NCBI RefSeq assembly: GCF_029227915.1
Contig: NC_079885.1
Location: 27,779,001-27,843,000, forward strand
Source: Hydractinia symbiolongicarpus
Lineage: Eukaryota; Cnidaria; Hydrozoa; Anthoathecata; Hydractiniidae
Direction: 5' to 3'
Length of the DNA stretch: 64,000 nt
The translations under genes were made by a program, and so were the position numbers. Positions 50,801 to 62,730 of the stretch are shown piece by piece. Numbering within the stretch: the first letter of the stretch is position 1; every line of letters begins with the position of its first letter. The notes below the pieces were generated by a model. That model saw only the letters and a list, made by a program, of their open reading frames with translations, searched no databases and was not told the DNA's origin.

Positions 50801-53800
50801 CGATTTCGCTGGGCACTGTGGTAGCGCTTCACTTAAAAATTTATACAAAATAAGTCATTCTTTACTGTAGGACCAATCCTGACCGTTAGCACGCGCTGAA
50901 GAAATAGAGACATTCTCAAAGACTACATTTCTTTGACTTTCTAACGGTGTCAATCCGCTTAAGTTACAACGGTTGCGTCACGTATACGTAGCAACATGTA
51001 TTTAGTGATTTTTTTCCTATATTACTCAGTTGTATTGCTTTTGATAGTGAAACGATTGACTGTGGGACTTAATTGAAGTGATTCTGTACTGTGACCTTAT
51101 AAATGTGATAAATGAGCCTATTGGACTCCAAGGAATAACATTCTTCTTAATTTGACATGATTGCTGGAATTAAGCTATTATACTCGACCCTATGGTAGCG
51201 CTTCACTTAAAAATTTATATAAAATAAGTCTTTTTTTACTGTGGGACTAATCCTGACCGTTAGCAAGCGCTGAAGAAATAAAGACATTCTCAAAAACTAC
51301 ATTTCATTGACTTCTTGGCGGTATCAATCCGTTTCAGTTACAATTGTTGCGCCACATATTCGTACCAACATGTGTTTAGTGATATTTTTCCGATATTATT
51401 AAGTTATATCGCCTTTAACAGTGAAACGATTGACTCTGGGACTTAATTGAAATAACTTTGGACTGTGACCTAATAAATGTGATAAGTGAGCCAACTGGAA
51501 CCCAAGAAATAACATTCTTCTTAATTTGACATGATTGCCGCAACTCAGCGATTTCACTGGTCGCTGTTTGGAGCGCTACATTTAAAAATTTAGATAAATA
51601 AGTCTTTTTTTTCTGTGGGACGAATCCTAGCCGTTATCGCGCGCTGAAGAAATAGAGACAGCTTTAGAAGGAACGTTTCAATGAGTTTCTAACGGTATGA
51701 GTCCGTTTGAGTTACATTGGTTCAGTCACATATTCGTCCCCACATGTATTCAGGGATATTTTTCTGATAATACTAGGTTGTATCGCTTTTAACATTGAAA
51801 GGATTGACTGTGGGACTTGACTGAACTGATTTTAGACTTTGAGCTCATAAATGTGATAAATGACACAATTGGACCCAAGAAATATCATTCTTCTTAATTT
51901 GACATGATTGCTAGAATTTACCGATTTCGCTGGGCACTGTGGTAGCGCTTCACTTAAAAATTTATATAGAATAAGTCCTTTTTTACTGTGGGACCAATCC
52001 TAACCGTTAGCACGCGCTGAATAAATAGGAACAGTTTCAAAGACTACATTTCATTGACCTTCTGGCGGTACAATTCCGTTTGAGTTACAACGGTTGCGCC
52101 ACATATTCGTACCAACATGTATTTAGTGATATTTTTCCGATATTATTAAGTTATATCGCTTTTAACAGTAAAACGATTGACTCTGGGACTTAATTGAAAT
52201 AACTTTGGACTGTGACCTAATAAATGTGATAAGTGAGCCAACTGGAACCCAAGAAATAACATTCTTCTTAATTTGACATGGTTGCCGCAACTCAGCGATT
52301 TCACTGGTCGCTGTTTGGAGCGCTACATTTAAAAATTTAGATAAGTAAGTCATTTTTTTCTGTGGGACGAATCCTAGCCGTTATCACGCGCTGAACAAAT
52401 AGAGACAGTTTTAGAAGGTACGTTTCAATGAGTTTCTAACGGTATGAGTCCGTTTGAGTTACATTGGTTGAGTCACATATTCGTCCCCACATGTATTCAG
52501 GGATATTTTTCTGATAATACTCAGTTGTATTGCTTTTGATAGTGAAACGATTGACTGTGGGACTTAATTGAAGTGATTCTGTACTGTGACCTTATAAATG
52601 TGATAAATGAGCCTATTGGACTCCAAGGAATAACATTCTTCTTAATTTGACATGATTGCTAGAATTTACCGATTTCGCTGGGCACTGTGGTAGCGCTTCA
52701 CTTAAAAATTTATATAGAATAAGTCCTTTTTTACTGTGGGACCAATCCTAACCGTTAGCAAGCGCTGAAGAAATAGAGACATTCTCAAAAACTACATTTC
52801 AATGACTTCTTGGCGGTATCAATCCGTTTCAGTTACAATTGTTGCGCCACATATTCGTACCAACATATATTTAGTGATATTTTTCCGATATTATTAAGTT
52901 ATATCGCCTTTAACAGTGAAACGATTGACTCTGGGACTTATTTGAAATAACTTTGGACTGTGACCTAATAAATGTGATAAGTGAGCCAACTGGAACCCAA
53001 GAAATAACATTCTTCTTAATTTGACATGATTGCCGCAACTCAGCGATTTCACTGGGCGCTGTTTGGAGCGCTACATTTAAAAATTTAGATAAATAAGTCA
53101 TTTTTTTCTGTGGGACGAATCCTAGCCGTTATCGCGCGCTGAAGAAATAGAGACAGCTTTAGAAGGTACGTTTCAATGAGTTTCTAACGGTATGAGTCCG
53201 TTTGAGTTACATTGGTTCAGTCACATATTCGTCCCCACATGTATTCAGGGATATTTTTCTGATAATACTAGGTTGTATCGCTTTTAACATTGAAAGGATT
53301 GACTGTGGGACTTGATTGAACTGATTTTAGACTTTGAGCTCATAAATGTGATAAATGAGACAATTGGACCCAAGAAATATCATTCTTCTTAATTTGACAT
53401 GATTGCTAGAATTTACCGATTTCGCTGGGCACTGTGGTAGCGCTTCACTTAAAAATTTTTACAAAATAAGTCATTTTATACTGTGGGACCAATCCTGGCC
53501 GTTAGCATGCGTTGAAGAAATAGAGACATTCTCAAAGACTACATTTCATTGACTTTCTGGCGGTATAAATCCGTTTGAGTTACAACGGTTGCGTCACAAA
53601 TTCGTACCAAAATGTATTTAGTGATATTTTTCCGATATTATTAAGTTATATCGCTTTTAACAGTGAAACGATTGACTCTGGGAATTAATTGAAATAACTT
53701 TGGACTGTGACCTAATAAATGTGATAAGTGAGCCAACTGGAACCCAAGAAATAACATTCTTCTTAATTTGACATTATTTCCCCAACTCAGCGATTACACT

Positions 53801-54591
53801 GGGCGCTGTTTGGAGCGCTTCATTTAAAAATTTAGATAAATGAGTCATTTTTTTTGTGGGACGAACCCTAGCCGTTAGCGCACGCTGAAGAAAGAGAGAC
53901 ACTTTTAAAAACTACATCTCATTGACTCTGTAACGGTATCAGTCCGTTTCAATTACAACGGTTGCGTCACATATTCATACCAACATGTATTTAGCGATAT
54001 TTTTCTGATTTTACTAGGTTGCATCGCTTTTAGCAGTGAAAGGATTGACTGTGGGACTTGATTGAACTGATTTTGGACTTTGAGCTCATAAATGTGATAA
54101 ATGAGCCTAATGGACGCCAAGGAATAACATTCTTCATAATTTGACATGATTGCTGGAATTCAGCTATTATACTCGGCCCTATGGTAGCGCTTCACTTAAA
54201 AATTTATATAGAATAAGTCCTTTTTTACTGTAGGACCAATCCTGGCCGTTAGCACGCACTGAATAAATAGGAACAGTTTCAAAGACTACATTTCATTGAC
54301 CTTCTGGCGGTACAATTCCGTTTGAGTTACAACGGTTGCTTCACGTAATCGTACCAACATGTATTTAGTGATTTTTTCCGATATTACTAAGTTGTATTGC
54401 TTTTGACAGTGAAACGATTGACTGCGGGACTTAATTGAAGTGATTCTGTACTGTGACCTTATAAATGTGATAAATGAGCCAATTGGACTCCAAGGGATAA
54501 CATTCTTCTTAATTTGACATGATTGCTGGATTTCAGCGATTACACTCGTCCCTATGGTAGCGCTTCATTTAAAAATTTAGATAAAATAAGT

Positions 54592-54635
54592 CCAGGATTG
54601 GTCCCACAGTAAAAATACTGTGGGACCAATCCTGG
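54592..54635. repeat. Perfect hairpin: 20-bp arms, 4-base loop
   Basis: CCAGGATTGGTCCCACAGTA (54592-54611), loop AAAA, then its exact complement (54616-54635). The right arm is normal satellite. The left arm is an inverted copy replacing the usual TCATTTTTTACTG stretch. Confidence 0.92.
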
Positions 54636-56239
54636 CCGTTAGCACGCGGTGAATAAATAGGAACAGTTTCAAAGACGACATTTCATTGACCTTCTGGCGG
54701 TATAAATCCGTTTGAGTTACAACGGTTGCGTCACATATTCGTACCAACCTGTATTTAGCGATAGTATTCGGATATTACTAGGTTGCTACGCTTGTAACAG
54801 AGAAGCGATTGATTGTGGGACTTAATTGAACTTATTTTGGACTGTGATCCTATAAATGTGATAAATGAGACAATTGGACCCAAGAAATAACATTCTTTTT
54901 AATTTGACATGATTGCTGGAATTTACAGATTTCGCTGGGCGCTGTGGTAGCGTTTTATTTAAAATTTTAGATATATAAGTCATTTTGTACTGCGGGACCA
55001 ATCCTAGCCGTTAGCGCGCGTTGAAGAAATAAAAACATTTTCAAAAACTACATTTCATTGACTTTCTAACGGTGTCAATCCGCTTGAATTACAACGGTTG
55101 CGTCACATATTTGTACCAACATGTATTTAGTAATTTTTTTCTGATATTACTAAGTTGTATCGCTTTTAACAGTGAAACGATTGACTGTGGGACTTAATTG
55201 AATTGATTCTGGACTGTGACCTTATAAATGTGATGAGTGAGCCAACTGGACCCCACGAAATGACATTTTTCTTAATTTGACATGATTGCCGCAACTCAGC
55301 GATTTCACTGGTCGCTGTTTGGAGCGCTTCATTAAAAAATTTAGATAAATAAGTCATTTTTTACTGTGGGACGAATCCTAGCCGTTATCGCGCGCTGAAG
55401 AAATAGAGACAGTTTTAGAAGGTACATTTCAATAAATTTCTAACTTATGAGTCCATTTGAGTTACAACGGTTGAATCACATATTCGTACCAACATGTAAT
55501 TAGTGATTTTTTTCCGGAATTACTAAGTTGTATCGCTTTTAACAGTGAAACGATTGACTGTGGGACTTATTTGAAGTGATTCTGGACTGCGACCTTATAA
55601 ATGTGATAAATGAGCCAATTGGACTCCAAGGAATAACATTCTTCTTAATTTGACATGAATGCTGCAATTCAGCGATTACACTCGGCCCAATAGTAGCGCT
55701 TCACTTAAAAATTTAGATAAAATAAGTCATTTTTTACTGTGGGACCAATCCTAGCCGTTAGCGCGCGCTGAAGAAATAGAGACAGTTTCAAATACTACAT
55801 TTCATTGACTTTCTAACGGTGTCAATCCGGTTGACTTACAACGGTTGCGTCACATATTTGTACCAACATGTATTTAGAGATTTTTTTCCGATATTACTAA
55901 GTTGTGTCGCTTTTAACAGTGAAACGATTGACTGTGGGACTTAATTGAAGTGATTCTGGACTGTGACCTTATAAATGTGATAAATGAGCCAATTGGACTC
56001 CAAGGAATAACATTCTTCTTAATTTGACATGAATGCTGCAATTCAGCGATTGCACTGGGCCCAATAGTAGCGCTTCAATTAAAAATTTAGATAAAATAAG
56101 TCATTTTTTACTGTGGGACCAATCCTAGCCGTTAGCGCGCGCTGAAGAAATAGAGACAGTTTCAAATACTACATTTCATTGACTTTCTAACGGTGTCAAT
56201 CCGCTTGACTTACAACGGTTGCGTCACATATTTGTACCA

Positions 56240-59200
56240 ACATGTATTTAGTGATTTTTTTCCGATATTACTAAGTTGTGTCGCTTTTAACAGTGAAACG
56301 ATTGACTGTGGGACTTAATTGAAGTGATTCTGGACTGTGACCTTATAAATGTGATAAGTGAGCCAACTGGACCCCAAGAAATGACATTCTTCTTAATTTG
56401 ACATGATTGCCGCAACTCAGCGATTACACTGGTCGCTGTTTGGAGCGCTTCATTAAAACATTTAGATAAATAAGTCATTTTTTACTGTGGGACAAATCCT
56501 AGCCGTTATCGCGCGCTGAAGAAATAGAGACAGTTTTAGAAGGTACATTTCAATGAATTTCTAACGGTATGAGTCCATTTGAGTTACAACGGTTAAATCA
56601 CATATTCGTACCAACATGTAATTAGAGATTTTTTTCCGATATTACTAAGTTGTATCGATTTAACAGTGAAACGATTGACTGTGGGAGTTAATTGAAGTGA
56701 TTCTGGACTGCGACGATATAAATGTGATAAATGAGCCAATTGGACTCCAAGGAATAACATTCTTCTTAATTTGACATGATTGCTGCAATTCAGCGATTAC
56801 ACTCGGCCCAATGGTAGCGCTTCACTTAAAAATTTAGATAAAGTAAATCATTTTCAAAACAGTTTCAAATACTACATTTCATTGACTTTCTAACGGTATT
56901 AGTCCGTTTCAACTACAACGGTTGCGTCACATATTCGTACCAACATGTATTTAGTGAATTTTTTCCATTATTACTAAGTTGTATTGCTTTTGACAGTGAA
57001 ACGATTCACTGTGGGACTTAATTGAAGTGATTCTGGAATGTGACCTTATAAATGTGATAAATGAGCCAATTGGATTCCAAGGAATAACATTTTTCCTAAT
57101 TTGACATGATTGCTGGAATTCAGCGATTACACTCGGCCCTATGGTAGCGCTTCACTTAAAAATTTTTATAAAATAAGTCATTTTTTACTGTGGGACGAAT
57201 CCTAGCCGTCATCTGAAGAAATAGAGATAGTTTTAGAAGGTACATTTCAATGAATTTCTAACGGTATGAGTCTATTTGAGTTACAATGGTTGAATCACAT
57301 ATTCGTACCAACATGTAATTAGTGTTTTTTTTCCGATATTACTAAGTTGTATTGCTTTTAACAGTGAAACGATTAACTGTGGGACTTGATTGAACTGATT
57401 TTAGACTTTGAGCTCATAAATGTGATAAATGAGACAATTTGACCCAAGAAATATCATTCTTCTTAATTTGACATGATTGCTAGAATTTACCGATTTCGCT
57501 GGGCACTGTGGTAGCGTTTCACTTAAAAATTTATACAAAATAACTCATTTTTTACTGTGGGACCAATTCTGGCCGTTAGCACGCGCGGAAGAAATAGAGA
57601 CATTCTCAAAGACTACATCTCATTGACCTTCTGGCGGTACAATTCCGTTTGAGTTACAACGGTTGCTTCACGTAATCGTACCAAAATGTATTTAGTGATA
57701 TTTTTCCGATATTTTTAAGTTATATCGCTTTTAACAGTGAAACGATTGACTCTGGGAATTAATTGAAATAACTTTGGACTGTGACCTAATAAATGTGATA
57801 AGTGAGCCAACTGGAACCCAAGAAATAACATTCTTCTTAATTTGACATCATTTCCCCAACTCAGCGATTACACTGGGCGCTGTTTGGAGCGCTTTATTTA
57901 AAAATTTAGATAAATGAGTCATTTTTTTTGTGGGACGAACCCTAGCCGTTAGCGCACGCTGAAGAAAGAGAGACAGTTTTAAAAACTACATCTCATTGAC
58001 TCTGTAACGGTATCAGTCCGTTTCAATTACAACGGTTGCTTCACGTAATCGTACCAACATGTATTTAGAGATTTTTTCCGATATTACTAAGTTGTATTGC
58101 TTTTTACAGTGAAGCGATTGACTGCGGGACTTAATTGAAGTGATTCTGTACTGTGACCTTATAAATGTGATAAATGAGCCAATTGGACTCCAAGGGATAA
58201 CATTCTTCTTAATTTGACATGATTGCTGGAATTCAGCGATTACACTCGTCCCTATGGTAGCGCTTCATTTAAAAAATTAGATAAAATAAGTCCTTTTTTA
58301 CTGTGGGACCAATCCTGGCCGTTAGCGCGCGCTGAAGAAATAGAGACAGTATCAAATACTACATTTCATTGACTTTCTAACGGTGTCAATCCGCTTGACT
58401 TACAACGGTTGCGTCACATATTTGTACCAACATGTATTTAGTGATTTTTTTCCGATATTACTAAGTTGTGTCGCTTTTAACAGTGAAACGATTGACTGTG
58501 GGACTTAATTGAAGTGATTCTGGACTGTGACCTTATAAATGTGATAAATGAGCCAATTGGACTCCAAAGAATAACATTCTTCTTAATTTGACATGAATGC
58601 TGCAATTCAGCGATTACACTCGGCCCAATAGTAGCGCTTCACTTAAAAATTGAGATAAAATAAGTCAATTTTTACTGTGGGACCAATCCTAGCCGTCATC
58701 TGAAGAAATAGAGATAGTTTTAGAAGGTACATTTCAATGAATTTCTAACGGTATGATCGATTTGAGTTACAATGGTTGAATCACATATTCGTACCAACAT
58801 GTATTTAGTGATTTTTTTCCGATATTACTAAGTTGTGTCGCTTTTAACAGTGAAACGATTGACTGTGGGACTTAATTGAAGTGATTCTGGACTGTGACCT
58901 TATAAATGTGATAAGTGAGCCAACTGGACCCCAAGAAATGACATTCTTCTTAATTTGACATGATTGCCGCAACTCAGCGATTACACTGGTCGCTGTTTGG
59001 AGCGCTTCATTAAAACATTTAGATAAATAAGTCATTTTTTACTGTGGGACAAATCCTAGCCGTTATCGCGCGCTGAAGAAATAGAGACAGTTTTAGAAGG
59101 TACATTTCAATGAATTTCTAACGGTATGAGTCCATTTGAGTTACAATGGTTGAATCACATATTCGTACCAACATGTATTTAGTGATTTTTTTCCGATATT

Positions 59201-62200
59201 ACTAAGTTGTATCGATTTAACAGTGAAACGATTGACTGTGGGAGTTAATTGAAGTGATTCTGGACTGCGACCTTATAAATGTGATAAATGAGCCAATTGG
59301 ACTCCAAGGAATAACATTCTTCTTAATTTGACATGATTGCTGCAATTCAGCGATTACACTCGGCCCAATGGTAGCGCTTCACTTAAAAATTTAGATAAAA
59401 TAAATCATTTTCAAAACAGTTTCAAATACTACATTTCATTGACTTTCTAACGGTATTAGTCCGTTTCAACTACAACGGTTGCGTCACATATTCGTACCAA
59501 CATGTATTTAGTGAATTTTTTCCATTATTACTAAGTTGTATTGCTTTTGACAGTGAAACGATTCACTGTGGGACTTAATTGAAGTGATTCTGGACTGTGA
59601 CCTTATAAATGTGATAAATGAGCCAATTGGATTCCAAGGAACAACATTTTTCCAAATTTGACATGATTGCTGGAATTCAGCGATTACACTCGGCCCAATG
59701 GTAGCGCTTCACTTAAAAATTTTTATAAAATAAGTCATTTTTTACTGTGGGACGAATCCTAGCCGTCATCTGAAGAAATAGAGATAGTTTTAGAAGGTAC
59801 ATTTCAATGAATTTCTAACGGTATGAGTCTATTTGAGTTACAATGGTTGAATCACATATTCGTACCAACATGTAATTAGTGTTTTTTTTCCGATATTACT
59901 AAGTTGTATTGCTTTTAACAGTGAAACGATTGACTGTGGGACTTGATTGAACTGATTTTAGACTTTGAGCTCATAAATGTGATAAATGAGACAATTTGAC
60001 CCAAGAAATATCATTCTTCTTAATTTGACATGATTGCTAGAATTTACCGATTTCGCTGGGCACTGTGGTAGCGTTTCACTTAAAAATTTATACAAAATAA
60101 GTCATTTTTTACTGTGGGACCAATTCTGGCCGTTAGCACGCGCGGAAGAAATAGAGACATTCTCAAAGACTACATCTCATTGACCTTCTGGCGGTACAAT
60201 TCCGTTTGAGTTACAACGGTTGCTTCACGTAATCGTACCAAAATGTATTTAGTGATATTTTTCCGATATTTTTAAGTTATATCGCTTTTAACAGTGAAAC
60301 GATTGACTCTGGGAATTAATTGAAATAACTTTGGACTGTGACCTAATAAATGTGATAAGTGAGCCAACTGGAACCCAAGAAATAACATTCTTCTTAATTT
60401 GACATCATTTCCCCAACTCAGCGATTACACTGGGCGCTGTTTGGAGCGCTTTATTTAAAAATTTAGATAAATGAGTCATTTTTTTTGTGGGACGAACCCT
60501 AGCCGTTAGCGCACGCTGAAGAAAGAGAGACAGTTTTAAAAACTACATCTCATTGACTCTGTAACGGTATCAGTCCGTTTCAATTACAACGGTTGCTTCA
60601 CGTAATCGTACCAACATGTATTTAGAGATTTTTTCCGATATTACTAAGTTGTATTGCTTTTTACAGTGAAGCGATTGACTGCGGGACTTAATTGAAGTGA
60701 TTCTGTACTGTGACCTTATAAATGTGATAAATGAGCCAATTGGACTCCAAGGGATAACATTCTTCTTAATTTGACATGATTGCTGGAATTCAGCGATTAC
60801 ACTCGTCCCTATGGTAGCGCTTCATTTAAAAATTTAGATAAAATAAGTCCTTTTTTACTGTGGGACCAATCCTGGCCGTTAGCGCGCGCTGAAGAAATAG
60901 AGACAGTATCAAATACTACATTTCATTGACTTTCTAACGGTGTCAATCCGCTTGACTTACAACGGTTGCGTCACATATTTGTACCAACATGTATTTAGTG
61001 ATTTTTTTCCGATATTACTAAGTTGTGTCGCTTTTAACAGTGAAACGATTGACTGTGGGACTTAATTGAAGTGATTCTGGACTGTGACCTTATAAATGTG
61101 ATAAATGAGCCAATTGGACTCCAAAGAATAACATTCTTCTTAATTTGACATGAATGCTGCAATTCAGCGATTACACTCGGCCCAATAGTAGCGCTTCACT
61201 TAAAAATTGAGATAAAATAAGTCAATTTTTACTGTGGGACCAATCCTAGCCGTCATCTGAAGAAATAGAGATAGTTTTAGAAGGTACATTTCAATGAATT
61301 TCTAACGGTATGATCGATTTGAGTTACAATGGTTGAATCACATATTCGTACCAACATGTATTTAGTGATTTTTTTCCGATATTACTAAGTTGTGTCGCTT
61401 TTAACAGTGAAACGATTGACTGTGGGACTTAATTGAAGTGATTCTGGACTGTGACCTTATAAATGTGATAAGTGAGCCAACTGGACCCCAAGAAATGACA
61501 TTCTTCTTAATTTGACATGATTGCCGCAACTCAGCGATTACACTGGTCGCTGTTTGGAGCGCTTCATTAAAACATTTAGATAAATAAGTCATTTTTTACT
61601 GTGGGACAAATCCTAGCAGTTATCGCGCGCTGAAGAAATAGAGACAGTTTTAGAAGGTACATTTCAATGAATTTCTAACGGTATGAGTCCATTTGAGTTA
61701 CAACGGTTGAATCACATATTCGTACCAACATGTAATTAGTGATTTTTTTCCGATATTACTAAGTTGTATCGATTTAACAGTGAAACGATTGACTGTGGGA
61801 GTTAATTGAAGTGATTCTGGACTGCGACCTTATAAATGTGATAAATGAGCCAATTGGACTCCAAGGAATAACATTCTTCTTAATTTGACATGATTGCTGC
61901 AATTCAGCGATTACACTCGGTCCAATGGTAGCGCTTCACTTAAAAATTTAGATAAAATAAGTCATTTTTTACTGTGGGACCAATCCTAGCCGTTAGCGCG
62001 CGCTGATGAAATAGAGACAGTTTCAAATGCTACATTTCATTGACTTTCTAACGGTATTAGTCCGTTTCAACTACAACGGTTGCGTCACATATTCGTACCA
62101 ACATGTATTTAGTGAATTTTTTCCATTATTACTAAGTTGTATTGCTTTTGACAGTGAAACGATTCACTGTGGGACTTAATTGAAGTGATTCTGGACTGTG

Positions 62201-62335
62201 ACCTTATAAATGTGATAAATGAGCCAATTGGATTCCAAGGAACAACATTTTTCCAAATTTAACATGATTGCTGGAATTCAGCGATTACACTCGGCCCAAT
62301 GGCAGCGCTTCACTTAAAAATTTTTATAAAATAAG
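56240..62335 (-). repeat. 2557-bp higher-order repeat, about 2.4 copies
   Basis: The same monomer succession starts at about 56240, 58797 and 61354. Exact equivalent points are 56287, 58844 and 61401 (2557 bp apart). Seven monomers make one unit, shortened below 7 x 373 by internal deletions such as CCTAGCCGTCATCTGAAG (57203, 58686, 59758, 61243). Copies 1 and 2 share a deletion reading ATCATTTTCAAAACAG (about 56847, 59404). Copy 3 lacks that deletion (61960-62020) and leaves the pattern near 62335. Confidence 0.85.
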
Positions 62336-62521
62336 TCCTTTTTTACTGTGGGACCAATCCTAGCCGTTAGCGCGCGCTGAAGGAATAGAGACAGTTTCAA
62401 ACACTACATTTCATTGACTTTTTACAGGTATCAGTCCGTTTCAACTACAACGGTTTTTGCACATATTCGTACCAACATGTATTTAGTGATTTTTTTCCGA
62501 TATTACTAAGTTGCATTGCTT

Positions 62522-62730
62522 TTGACAGTGAAACGATTGCCTGTGGGACTTAATTGAAGTGATTCTGGACTGTGACCTTATAAATGTGATAGATGAGCCA
62601 ATTGGATTCCAAGGAATAACATTCTTCTTAATTTGACATGATTTCTGCAATTCAGCGATTACACTCGGCCCAATGGTAGCGCTTCTCTTAAACATTTAGA
62701 TCAAATAAGTCATAAATAACAGTGAAACGA
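62522..62730 (-). repeat. Truncated satellite monomer (~194 bp)
   Basis: AAACGATTG at 62531 and 62725 are only 194 bp apart. The junction is at about 62713-62717, where AAGTCAT runs straight into AAATAACAGTG, losing about 179 bp, close to half a monomer. Confidence 0.8.

Noticed and set aside
24844-61592. A 63-codon open frame (MTYLSKFLNEALQ...) recurring many times in one relative orientation, and related 64-99-codon frames
   Set aside because: It lies at a fixed place in the satellite monomer, exists only in some classes, and variation between copies does not favour silent sites. It begins in an A-rich non-coding box. A dN/dS test on aligned monomers would settle it.
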